A stretch of DNA of 64,000 nt from Selaginella moellendorffii (taxonomy: Eukaryota > Streptophyta > Lycopodiopsida > Selaginellales > Selaginellaceae), in contig NW_003314269.1 in assembly GCF_000143415.4 (NCBI RefSeq), forward strand, positions 3,551,312-3,615,311, written 5' to 3'. The translations under genes and the position numbers were made by a program. The stretch's first letter is position 1; every line of letters starts with the position of its first letter. The notes under the pieces are model-generated. The model worked only from the letters and a program-made list of their open reading frames with translations. It was not told the DNA's origin and did not search any database. This document shows positions 13,304 to 25,010 of this stretch, piece after piece.

Positions 13304-13486
13304 TGTAAGTGACTAATTTTTCCATTCTACTTTAGTCACTTAACCACACCTCCGACCACTTGGAGGAGTCTCAATCACAACCTCCATAAGTCCAATTCAG
13401 GACTTGGGACTTACTAGCCCCGAGAATGGCATCCATGCCACTCAACATTTGCACTTGGTCCAAGTGCTCCTCGTGTCCGATCCCAT

Positions 13487-13820
13487 NNNNNNNNNNNNNN
13501 NNNNNNNNNNNNNNNNNNNNNNNNNNNNNNNNNNNNNNNNNNNNNNNNNNNNNNNNNNNNNNNNNNNNNNNNNNNNNNNNNNNNNNNNNNNNNNNNNNNN
13601 NNNNNNNNNNNNNNNNNNNNNNNNNNNNNNNNNNNNNNNNNNNNNNNNNNNNNNNNNNNNNNNNNNNNNNNNNNNNNNNNNNNNNNNNNNNNNNNNNNNN
13701 NNNNNNNNNNNNNNNNNNNNNNNNNNNNNNNNNNNNNNNNNNNNNNNNNNNNNNNNNNNNNNNNNNNNNNNNNNNNNNNNNNNNNNNNNNNNNNNNNNNN
13801 NNNNNNNNNNNNNNNNNNNN
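13487..13820. other. Assembly gap (run of N)
   Basis: 334 N bases. Any open frame crossing it is an artefact. Confidence 0.99.
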
Positions 13821-14299
13821 GACTGTGTCCTTGGTCACTACCCCAGAGGACTGATCCTCTTCCTTTCCACAGTCTGGGCCTTTGGGACAACATTTCGAAA
13901 CACCGTGGCCTTACGCGAGCCACCTGGGTACTCTCCCCGCCTTCCGCCTTTAGGTGCTCTAGCCATGGGCTTAGAGCGGGGTTCCGTTGAGCCACGACAG
14001 GTATCCAAGTAGGTAGTGCCACCCACACTTGGACTGGGAGCATCGGCCAGTCGATCTCCCGGGGGAACTAGAGCCGGCTCTTGAACACTTCACCAAGCTA
14101 CCCCGTTTGTCGGTCCGTGTTCACTCTAGTCTTGGACTTCCCAATGGGCAGCTCATCACCCAACACTGGGTCCGGCCTTCCTGGGCCAAACTAGCCTTTC
14201 CTGGCCAAACTGGCTCCACTGCAGTCCTCCTCCTACTATACTTTTGGAGCTCACCAAACCCCCCAGGGTCTGGGAGACGAACGCTTTGAGCTTTCACCC

Positions 14300-14790
14300 T
14301 CTCAGACTCGAACTCGGACTCGGACTCGGACTTGGACTCGGACTCGGACTTGGACTCGGACTCGGACTCGGACTCGGACTCGGACTCGGACTCGGACTCG
14401 GCCTCGGCCTCGGTCTTGGTCTCAGTCCCGATCTCGGTCTCGGTCTCGGTCCCGGTCTCGGTCCCGGTCTCGGTCTCGACTTCGGACTCCATCTCGGGTC
14501 CATCTCGGACTCCATCTTGGGTCCATCTCGGACTCCATCTCGGGTCCATCTTGGGTCCATCTCAGACTCCATCTCGGGTCCATCTCAGACTCCATCTCAG
14601 GTCCATCTCAGACTCCATCTCGGTCCATCTCGGACTCCATCTCGGTTCCTTTCGGACTCCATCTCGGTCCATCTCGGACTCCATCTCGGACTCCATATCG
14701 GACTCCATCTCGGACTCCATCTCGGACTCCATCTCGGACTCCATATCGGACTCCACTTCGGGTCCATCTCGGACTCCATCTCGGACACTT
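14300..14790. repeat. Tandem arrays in the C LTR: GGACTC hexamers, then TCTCGGACTCCA-type units
   Basis: About 14300-14475 is built from GGACTC/GGTCTC hexamers. About 14480-14790 is built from longer units alternating TCTCGGACTCCA with TCTCGGGTCCA. All six frames stay open across it, giving false proteins of LG, SE/SD or PSR repeats. Confidence 0.9.
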
Positions 14791-15018
14791 CCACGTGTCA
14801 TGTGTTGGTCATTTTTGGGTCCCTTTTTGGAGCCTTGCTTATTGCTCGCTTCGTGCTCGCTCCTTGAGCACTTTGTTGGGAGTTCCACTCCCGTTCTCGA
14901 CCTTTCAAGTCGGAGCTTTTAGTCCAAATGTGTTACGCTCGTTTGGCTTTCGCTTCGGCCACTACCACGTGGCGCCCTTTCGGCTCCACTTTGGGGCCTA
15001 GGGATTTTGTGTCTCACA

Positions 15019-18000
15019 ACTCCACCACCCATAGACGAAGTTCGATGTCCTCATCGAACGGTAAACCCTTTCATAAAATAACACCCGCATGTGTTACCAT
15101 TTCCATCCTTGGCACCCAGCCAATATCTATATATGGTTTGACACCAAAGGCTCACCATGCTTTGTCCATCCTCTAAGGAGCATAGCCTCTCTAACTTAGA
15201 GGCTCATTTGACCACTTGTGGTGGTTCTCTCTTTTTATTGGTTTAGTTCTCACTAAACCTATTAGAGACACCTTCTCTAACTGGATCCCACTACTCGTTC
15301 TCGAGTGGTCTCACTTTCCAGTGCTATAACCCTTGCACTTTGGAATTTTGAATTCTAACTTCTCAAAGTCAATTTCTTAGGTGTCTCCGACACCTTGCAT
15401 TGCACATATTGTGCAACTCCACTTCCTCATCCTAGGAAGTTCTCCACTTGAGGGCACCATCATCCTTTGTTCGATTTCATGCCACCTTTGGGCACTGAGT
15501 TCTAGTTATCATATTGTGTGCTAGGGCTGTCCACGGCCTTATCTTTTGGCTACTTTGCCGCTCCCTCACCGTGAGCTTTTACTTCGCCAAATTGGAGCAC
15601 TTAGAAATCCATCCTTGGAAGTCCACTTCCTTTCCCACAAGCCGTTAGCATCAAACACATTAGTGTTCCTTGGCTAACTTTGCCATTTGGATCCCTTCCA
15701 TTTTAATTCCATAGCCCAAACTTGGCCACTAGTCCTTTGCTCCTATCCTTGATTGTTGCACCCAGCAACATAGGATCGCTACCTCCATTTTTGAAGTATC
15801 CTTTCGGTTCCATAGCAAAGACTTTTCTTTGCCAAGTCCGAAGGATGTTCACCCTTAGTACGTCTTTTTAGCATCTTCTGCTATGGGCTCTATCCACGGC
15901 CCAACTTCGTGACCCTCCCATGGGTCTCTTATAGAGACTATTTTCCTTGGACTCACTATACCATTGCACGGACATAGTTTATTTCCCTTAGGTGCTCTTC
16001 CCACTTGGTCATCATGACCAAGCCACACCATCTTAAACAGTTCAATTTCAACATTTTGAACTAGGAACTTCATTCCTTAGCTAACCAAGGACCTTGTCCT
16101 TATTTGGCCATACGATCACCTAGTGATCTCACCTTGGCACCTTAACAGAGTTGCCAAGAGGTACTTGGTCTTCTAGACCTTCAAATTGTTGACTATAACC
16201 CCGGGGGCATCCCCCACACTTGGCGGTGCACCCAAGCCAGCCCTTACAGCCAAGGGTTCATAGCAACTGAGATTAGGTGTCCCCATCTCACTCACCACGT
16301 CCTTGGTGCCACTTGCACCAAAGCGTTCAAGTTAGATATGCCGAGCTTTCACACTAAGCAATTTAACCGTGCATCACGACTCCGAGGCATCCCTCGTTTG
16401 GCGGTGTGCCCAAACCAGTCTCCACACTGAGAGTCCATGACCACCGAAATATGAGTGTCCTCATATTCCAAACCATCACCACGCCCTAGTGATTTGGGAC
16501 TCGAACCCAAGCATTAGAGGGTCAGGACTTGAACCCAACCTCCGTATATGCATCTACGGACGGCATCAGCCAGGATGCCTGGCGTGACTCCCCACGCCGG
16601 TGCACCAACTTATACTCAAAGTGCGCTATAGATCACAGTTTAGGAACCTAGTTCCTCCCCACTGCCAAGTCCTCTCACTTGACAAGCCTGTGATCATGCA
16701 TGGACTCTTCCATGCTTGGCCCCATAGCCCACCCTTTTTGAAGTTATCACCTTCAACTAGGGTATTTGTTCCCCTGACTTGCCAATCTCGCTTTGGCAAG
16801 TCCTCCGACCACTGTAACATGGTTCCTGCACAAGCGTGAAAGCCCTTGATCATCGACTTTCGTTCAAAGCCCTCTCTTTGAACACTCGGGAACTACTTCC
16901 CTAACCTTGATAGCCTTGCCTCATGGCAAGCTTCAAGACCACGCTTTTGCTGCGCCACTCTGATTTCACACATTCCTTGAACCATTTACGCTTGGCCTTT
17001 CTAGGTACTAAGCTACCTAGAATCCTCTTTGGGAACCTTGAAGGAACTTTGTCCCTTAGCTTGCTAAGGCCTCCCTTTTTGCAAGCTTTCCAATTACCAT
17101 ATAGTCTAACATGGACAATTCCATATTTTAGACTCTCCATGGCATCACGGTTGCTAGCAGCAACACCCTCGAGCCCCCACTTGATTTTCCACTCCCAACT
17201 GGCATAACCAACCTTGGTTATGCCCTTCGATTCCTATGGTTCGGTTCTATCCCCTTACTTCTTGCTTTTGGCTTCACACCTTTCCTTCGGTCATTCTCCT
17301 CCAGACTAGGAGGATAGCTTTGCACTTTCTATCATGCCTTAGCAAGTATTCTTAGGGATGAACCTACCCGATAGCCTAGGGAGTGGTTCCTCAATCCAGA
17401 TATGCTCACCCTATAATCCTACACACCGAGATTACGTTGTTGCTTACGGGCCTTTGCGTGCCCATTGCTAGTCTTGCCAAAATTCCATTTTTGGCTTTGT
17501 CCAATTCGAGTAGACAGTCTTCTCCTGTCTCCGCCACCTTGGACATTTGGATAGCACCTACTATCCATCATTCGCTAGGGACTTAGTCCCTTGGGCCTTA
17601 TCTACTGCCCTCGCGACATCAAACACCACCTCCTGGTGTTCTAGAGTGTTTGGGTGTCCCAATGACGGCTTCCTTGACAATGAGTATTTCCTTTTATGAC
17701 ATTGACTTACTATATCGCAACATAAACAACTTATCCCCCGTAAGGGTATATCCACTTCCCTATGCCATTAAGAAGGCTTGGGTAGCTACCTTCTACCCGT
17801 TTAACCAATTATTTTGCACCTCTTGCTTAGTTGCCTCATAGTTGTCAAGTCTTACAACTCATTGCTAGTGCTTCCACACCTCCATCATTATCTGGGTCAC
17901 CACACTCCAACTGCATGCTCTGCAGCTTAGGCTATGCCATTCTCATTTCTATTGGGATTCCTTTGGCAAGGGGTTCTCATGAACCCACCAACATAGCCTC

Positions 18001-19067
18001 AAGGTATCACACCTTGGCACATTTGGTGTCTCCACACCATCAGCTCCACGAGCCTACCTCTATGACAGTTCTTCTTTATGTCTAAGTCTTTGCCAAGACC
18101 AATACCACTCTTTCTCATGCCAACCATCCGTTAGCACTGCACCATAGAGGTCACACACAACTTTGTGTCAAAGTTGTTTTCTTTTTGGGAACACCTTTCC
18201 CACGACTTTAGCATGGCACATTTTGCCATCGATGAGATACCCTCTATTCTCATCCTTGGATCCTATGATCCCCCCCCATCCTTCGTGGGGTACAACACAC
18301 CTCAGTCCAAATGCTTCCATCAGTCCTTCTAGGACCATCCCTTGACTCTACTTGAGTCATCCAGCAGTTTTGGACTTGGTTAATCCACAGACCTATAAGG
18401 TTCTATTTGTGAGGCACTAGCTCACTGGAATACACTTATTGCATTCCTGTCCTACTCAAAAGGACTATTTTCACAAGTGTTACTTTGACACTTGATTTTG
18501 TTCTCTGGGGGCAACCTTTGCCCCTTAGGACTACTTGTCCATGTGATGAGAATACCAACTCACCTCTAAGTACACCCCCAAACTCCTTAGGTTGTTCCAG
18601 CATTTATTAAAGGTAGCTCCGGCTACCATTTTAAGGACTTGAGTCCTCTTCCGTATTTGACCTCCCACGGTCATTACCTCTGGTCTTACATTCATGAGCA
18701 CCAACCTCAACTATATGAGGATAATCTTGTGACTCCTTTATTGTTTTGGAGTCTACATCTTTCCCGTGATCCCAACTATAGTTGTTTATCACAACTATGT
18801 TAGCCCGTTTGCCGCGTCAAACGCTCATTTGGATCACATCCTCAGCTCTCTGAGGAGACCTTATACCGTTCCCAAGATCCCAAAGTCGTTCCATTATTAG
18901 CCCTTTTCTATCCACCACATCGTGCCCAAGTTCACGCATAAGCTTGAGTGGAGAGCCATGTCCTCTCAACATGCTACTCCTCCAGGATAGGCCCACTCCT
19001 AGGACCTTCCGATGCCAACATCAATGGTGATATACTTGAGCACCAATAAAAGTTGGACTAAGGAACA
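15019..19067 (-). other. Element C internal region, no coding sequence recognised
   Basis: About 4 kb with short open frames on both strands and none with gag, protease, RT or integrase motifs. The composition is uniform and rich in CCTTGG/CCAAGG-like short words. The polypurine-like end GGGTGGTGGAG abuts the 3' LTR on the minus strand at about 15019-15030. Confidence 0.6.
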
Positions 19068-19079
19068 GCTCCGATACCA
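19068..19079 (-). other. Primer binding site of element C
   Basis: Minus-strand TGGTATCGGAGC, one base different from the standard TGGTATCAGAGC, three bases from the LTR edge. It sets the orientation of element C. Confidence 0.85.
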
Positions 19080-19082
19080 AAT

Positions 19083-20804
19083 TGTAAGTGACTAATATTT
19101 CCATTCTACTTTAGTCACTTAACCACACCTCCGACCACTTGGAGGAGTCTCAATCACAACTTCCATAAGTCCAATTCAGGACTTGGGACTTGCTAGCCCC
19201 GAGAATGGCATCCATGCCACTCAACATTTGCACTTGGTCCAAGTGCTCCCCGTGTCCGATCCCACGACCGACACTCAAAGGTACCACCGACATGACAGCC
19301 TGTTACGCTAAGGCCATGCCCAATCACCTTTGCCACACTGGTAGTCCAATACCACTTGCATCACAGTCTTGGCTCTCCAAGACTAGGCAAACCATCCGTG
19401 AGTGGTCGTCTCAGATCCACTCCTTAGCATCCTTAGAATGCCCACCGACAAGGGGAATAGCCTTCCCCAATATCCCTTTGTCAGTCCCCACTAAGTCCCT
19501 TTCTGCCCCTGGCCGTGTTTGCCGACACTGCCACTGGATCGAGGCCCACAGGCCCGACCACTAAGTCCCACGGTCCTCTGGGACTTCCTCACCACACGAC
19601 TGTGTCCTTGGTCACTACCCCAGAGGACTGCTCCTCTTCCTTTCCACAGCCTGGGCCTTTGGGACAACATTTCGAAACACCGTGGCCTTATGCGAGCCAC
19701 CTGGGTACTCTCCCCGCCTTCCGCCTTTAGGTGCTCTAGCCATGGGCTTAGAGCGAGGTTCTGTTGAGCCACGACAGGTATCCAAGTAGGTAGTGCCACC
19801 CACACTTGGACTGGGAGCATTGGCTAGTCGATCTCCCGGGGGAACTAGAGCCGGCTCTTGAACACTTCACCAAGCTACCCCGTTTGTCGGTCCGTGTTCA
19901 CTCTAGTCTTGGACTTCCCAATGGGCAGCTCATCACCCAACACTGGGTCCGGCCTTCCTGGGCCAAACTGGCCTTTCCTGGCCAAACTGGCTCCACTGCA
20001 GTCCTCCCCCTACTATACTTTTGGAGCTCACCAAACCCCCCAGGGTCTGGGAAACGAACGCTTTGGGCTTTCACCCTCTCAGACTCGGACTCGGACTCAG
20101 ACTCGGACTCGGACTCGGCCTCGGTCTTGGTCTCAGTCTTGGTCTCAGTCCCGATCTCGGTCTTAGTCTCGGTCTCGGTCTCGGTCCCGGTCTTGGTCCC
20201 GGTCTCGGTCTCGACTTCGGACTCCATCTCGGGTCCATCTCGGACTCCATCTCGGGTCCATCTCGGACTCCATCTCGGACTCCATCTTGGGTCCATCTCG
20301 GACTCCATCTCGGGTCCATCTCAGACTCCATCTCGGACTCCATCTCGGGTCCATCTCGGACTCCATCTCGGGTCCATCTCGGACTCCATCTCGGTCCATC
20401 TCGGACTCCATCTCGGACTCCATCTCGGGTCCATCTCGGACTCCATCTCGATCCATCTCGGACTCCATCTCGGGTCCATCTCGGACTCCATATTGGACTC
20501 CATCTCGGACTCCATATCGGACTCCACTTCGGGTCCATCTCGGACTCCATCTTGGACTCCACTTCGGGTCCATCTCCCACGTGTCATGTGTTGGTCCTTT
20601 TTGGGTCCCTTTTTGGAGCCTTGCTTATTGCTCGCTTCGTGCTCGCTCCTTGAGCACTTTGTTGGGAGTTCCACTCCCGTTCTCGACCTTTCAAGTCGGA
20701 GCTTTTAGTCCAAACGTGTTACGCTCATTTGGCTTTCGCTTCGGCCACTACCACGTGGCGCCCTTTCGGCTCCACTTTGGGGCCTAGAGATTTTGTGTCT
20801 CACA
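19083..20804 (-). repeat. 5' LTR of element C (complete)
   Basis: TG...CA termini, flanked by TSD GTTGA on its outer side. It contains the same tandem arrays as the other LTR (about 20083-20575) with a different unit order and fewer pure GGACTC hexamers. Confidence 0.9.
20083..20575. repeat. Tandem arrays in the complete C LTR
   Basis: Same unit types as 14300-14790: GGACTC/GGTCTC hexamers, then TCTCGGACTCCA and TCTCGGGTCCA units. The order and number differ between the LTRs, showing array turnover after insertion. Confidence 0.9.
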
Positions 20805-20809
20805 GTTGA

Positions 20810-23800
20810 GGCATTGACATTGCTAGCACTTGTGTTAGTGGAAGTGGCATTGTTATTCAAGTGATGAGGAATTTTCCTTAGCACTTGATTTTCCATATCA
20901 TTTTTCTTGTTACTGTTTTGGCTTCACATTGGATCTTGAGAATAATTAAAATAGAGTGTTAGTGCAATGTGGATATCTGGAAATGTGATCTTCGTGATCA
21001 AGCTTTGGATGTTCACTTTGCATTTTGGCGGATGTCGGTGTTGGATGTCAGAAGTATGGGCAAAAAGATGTCCAATGTTTAAGCATGTTATGGGTCTCGA
21101 GAATTTGTGTTGAGGTGAACCTATGTGAAGTTGTTGGTAGAAAGAAATTGGTTGAGTCTTGAAAGTTTGTATTCCTGGACTGAGAGTCATTCTTTCTCTA
21201 GGATGGAAATTTCCTACAAATTTTCTTAGACTTATCCAATGGCTGATCTATTAATCACTTTGCTCGAAAACCATTCCGTTTTCGTAAGCCAGTAAAAACT
21301 AATGAAAGGGTTAGGGTTGACTTCAGTTAGCTTAAACTTTAGTAAGTAATTTGTATAATGCGACCCAAAAGGGATGCTGACTTTTGGGGCTAAGGCAATT
21401 GAGTTGGATAGAGTCTGGAGTTAGTGTAGAAAAGTGGCCATTGCACTTTTCTAGAAAGGTGACCCTTGTGCCTTTCTTCTGTAGTGTTGTGCTTTGTGGC
21501 AGGTTGCACCTTGCATTTCATTAAACTTTATGAGAGTAGTGAGCTTTCACTAATTTTGACTTGGTCTTTGTAGCCCTGCGCCTTGGCTAAGGATGGTGAT
21601 GTCCAACTTAATTGTTTGCAATTGAGACATTAGTACCTGTACTATAGCTTTGTTTATGAGGAGGTTGTGTACCGATATGAGTCCATCTCATGGTCTTCAC
21701 TTTAGTTCCAATTGAGTGTTGATTATGCATAGCTAGCCTCTTCAAGGCATGCTCAGAGCTGTTGGCTAAACATGTTTGTGAGCTTATCGTGGTTGAGTTG
21801 GATTCGAGTGGTCATTTAGTTCGTGCTTGTCCATGAATCTTTATCTCATGCTTAGGGTATTATGTTCATGTTGAAAAAGTGTATGACTTGATGACGTGAG
21901 TTTAGTGTTTGGGTCTTATAAAGACAAGTTGGAGAGTGATTGTTGGTTGCTCTGCAACTAGTGACTGCTCGTAGACTTTGTCGAGGACTATTTGACACTT
22001 CCTTCACTTGAAGATGATTTAGCAATAATGGGCTTGCTTTATCGGATGGTGTTGCGGAGGATTGTGTCGTTAGACTTATATGGGTTTCCATATTGGCATG
22101 TTGATTCTACCTCTGTCGATATCATTTGGATACGTTTAGTCCGTAGTGTTGGATTTCATTGAGTCTTAGATGTGATGATTCACTCCTTGATGTAGTGTTA
22201 TCTATCGCTGAGTATTGTTGAAGAACTAGTCTCGGATACTGCGTATAGTATCTTTGACCTTGGTTAGCTTAGTTGCTAGAGAGTTTTGAGTGGTGATTCA
22301 CTCGTGCTTTCTTCTAGCTTTGTTATCATGTTAATGGCATTGAAGTGATGCCTTGTCATTGACATTTCTGATGTTGAGATTCAAGTGAAATGAGATGTCT
22401 CTTCATAGGATTGACATTGAGATTTATTAGTCTTGATGAAGATAGTGTTGATGCTTGGCTATGGCTTTGTGTTATTGGCATTCGTGCATTGCTAATTAAC
22501 AACTATGTGGGCGTTCAAACGAACTGAGTGGCAAGTTTGAGTTAGTTGCGTTTTAGATGAGATTATTCAGTAGGGGTTAAGCTTTAACTTTTCCTTGAAA
22601 AGTGATTCAATCATGAACTATACTAACTTTACAAGATGAAGAGTTAGTGATCGATATTAGAATATTGATCATTAATGATTCTTCTTGTGCTTGTTATGAA
22701 GTGAGTTATGTCTTGCTATAGATGGGTTCATGGAGGATCGATTCGATGATCACTTGTTGAGCATAGCTTTGTTATGTTTAGCTTTTGGATTGATGCAAAT
22801 ATACTCTTTATTAGCTTTGGCATTATGAAGTTTAGCTTCTGGATGTGTTGAGGAGGATACTATGGGTTATACCATGATATCTTCTTTAGCATTGAAGTTA
22901 GTTGATGTGAGGCCTGTGATCATTCTTAGACAAGACTTGGCTATAAACTTTTTTGAGCTTTTGTTTTTTTTAAGTTTTATGCTTATTGTTCCATTTGTTA
23001 GGAGTTGTTGGGGAAGGCATTTTAGCTCATTAGCTTTGATGTTGAAATTAGTATTTGCATCTGGCAATCATTGGTGATAGTTGACTATCATCTAAAATAG
23101 TTAATTATCCTTATCAAAGGTTTTGCTTGATTATTATTGGTATAGAATGATTTGTTGTTCTTCGGGATGGTAGATTCTTTCTTCAATGATGATTAGGCAT
23201 CACTACATTAATGGGATGATTGATGATTCTTCATGATAGTTAGTTATTCTCTTTGATGGCTTATGGCTTTTCGCAATACCACATGTTCTTTGTGGTTTGC
23301 TTTGGATTGGTCTCTTGGGTTTGAGACATCAGTAGGATGTTGCTCACACTTGCTTAGGCAACTTGAGTTCCTTGGTGTTGTTGGCTGGGATCTATTCGGA
23401 TTGGCTAATGTGATAGTTAGCATGAATGAGTGTTTGTTGGTCTTGCCACATTCATTCTGTTCTGTTGATTATTGCTCGAGTTAGTTTTGATAGATTAGGA
23501 TGTTATTTCCTTCGGGTGATACATTCGCGAGCAATGTGCTTGTCAGTCGATGATACTTTGTGTTCTTTGAGTTATCTTTAGTAAGTTGTTGGTTTACTGT
23601 CTGCTATCTTCGGTAGTTAAGTTTTCTCATTGAGTTTACTTGATGATATACTTGCTATTGAATTTTGTTAGATGGTGAATCCTATGTTTTCCACATATTG
23701 TGATCTTGGTGGTTCCTATACTCTAATACTGGTTTATCGGATGATAACTTTCTTGGAATACTTTTGTGTTCTAATCTAAGATATATTCACTGATAATTAA
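20810..23800 (+). other. Element B internal region, second segment
   Basis: No gene. The part from about 21820 to 23660 is a diverged copy of 800-2660. It ends with GTCT at 23801-23804, the target of transposon D1. Confidence 0.6.
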
Positions 23801-23804
23801 GTCT

Positions 23805-23828
23805 AAGCTCTATTTCGTTAAAGTGGGA
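23805..23828 (+). repeat. Terminal inverted repeat of D1, left
   Basis: AAGCTCTATTTCGTTAAAGT followed by GGGA; the same 24 bases appear inverted at 37183-37206 and at both ends of D2. Beyond base 24 the two ends of the element diverge. Confidence 0.92.
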
Positions 23829-24596
23829 TTTATTCAGTAAAATGGGACTAGGTACAAATTTTCAAGTATTTGAAAATGACGTGAAATTATATGTTTTTTG
23901 TCCAGGGGCTAGACATATCTGGGGCATGGTGACTAGCGCGGTGACCTTATGTCCAGACTGAGTCCATCTAGTTGTATAATAAATCTCATTGTCAAGGTGA
24001 ACAAGCCGAATCTGAAGCTAAAGAAGAGCGATGGCATGCGCACACACACTATTTGTTTGTTCATTGAGCGTGTGGTGAGCTTTCCAAGATGAACATCATT
24101 CCTATTAGCCAGACATATAACTTAATGGTGAGAACATTTAGATATTATTCAATGTTATCTTTTTCTAACGAATCTAATTGTGAAGGTGTAGCAAGAGGCA
24201 TTGCTAGTCTGGAGAAGTCATTTAACTCATTTGACCCTTAGTGTATTTTCATGAAACTAAATAACATTCATATTATTAAGGAATTTCTCTAGTACCTTTT
24301 TTTTACGACATAGAGGCTTGCATTTCTTTCAAAGGTGATTTAGTAAAAGGCCTGAGGGCACATGCCATTCTATTTCTCAGACCGGTATTAAGATATACTA
24401 GTGCAAAGGGAAAAAGGTATTTGGTGATCAAGTAAATGGCATGAGGGCACACGCCATTATAAGCCTAAGCGCTAGTGGACACCTCCTTTTTGGTACTCTC
24501 AGCGGTACTATCATCCTTCTCCGGGTCAGTTGTTTTGCTTTGGATTGTTGTCTCTGACGTTACTGGGGCGTTCTCGATAGTTGTTAATGTTGCCGT

Positions 24597-24824
24597 TTAT
24601 TCAGAAAAATGATCACCTGGAGTATAGTACGGGGAGTTTGGAAGACTTATATATTCTACATCTTCACCTATCTCCTTCTCCGTCTCCTTTTCTGCCTCAC
24701 TTATAGATTTTGTGCTTGCCATGAGAACGCTCTTCACCCTAAAATATGGAGTTCGTTGTGTTATAAAAGGAAACCAACACACAGGCTGCAAGGGAATGAT
24801 GGTACATAAAGCACGTAAGCCCAC
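24597..24824 (-). pseudogene. Small acidic ORF at the 3' end of the D1 transposase unit, truncated
   Basis: Counterpart of the intact 90-residue frame in D2 (52372-52644). It reads ...SVSEAEKE-like acidic sequence then PNSPYYTPGDHFSE and stops where D2 has CAA (TAA in D1). It may be the last exon of the transposase transcript, since an acceptor-like TTTTAG precedes the shared part, or a separate small gene. Function unknown. Confidence 0.45.
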
Positions 24825-25010
24825 AATATGGGTTTATGTGCCATTAATATGGGCCACACGCCATATTATTAGATTTATGCACGTGTGATTGGTAAATGCA
24901 TATGTCACATCATCTTTGTTTTACCTCACACACTATATCAAGCCTCCTCTGATTCAGATTCGGATTGTTCACCTTGAAATAAAATACATTAGAAACTTTG
25001 TAAAGGAATA

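Larger units (their letters stand above)
13304..15018 (-). repeat. 3' LTR of element C (contains the sequence gap)
   Basis: Direct copy of 19083-20804, with 334 unknown bases at 13487-13820. The equivalent stretch in the other LTR (19264-19596) is about 333 bp, so the gap is probably ordinary LTR sequence of nearly correct length. Confidence 0.88.
13304..20804 (-). mobile_element. Element C: non-autonomous LTR retrotransposon on the minus strand, nested in B
   Basis: Two direct copies (13304-15018 and 19083-20804, about 1.72 kb each) are flanked by TSD GTTGA (13299-13303 and 20805-20809). Read on the minus strand each LTR starts TGTGAGACACAAAATC and ends GTCACTTACA. The primer site TGGTATCGGAGC lies on the minus strand at 19068-19079, next to the LTR at 19083, so the 5' LTR is the right-hand copy and the element points left. 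The internal 4 kb has no recognisable retroviral gene. Both LTRs carry a large tandem array. Family assignment (LARD) rests on structure only. Confidence 0.88.

Noticed and set aside
13371-14043. Open frames of 140-209 codons crossing the gap
   Set aside because: They consist mostly of unknown residues from the N run; the flanks are LTR sequence.
14121-14922. Long frames of LG, SE/SD or PSR repeats, also at 19806-20787
   Set aside because: By-products of hexamer and 11-12-mer tandem arrays in the C LTRs; open in many frames at once and with no unique sequence.
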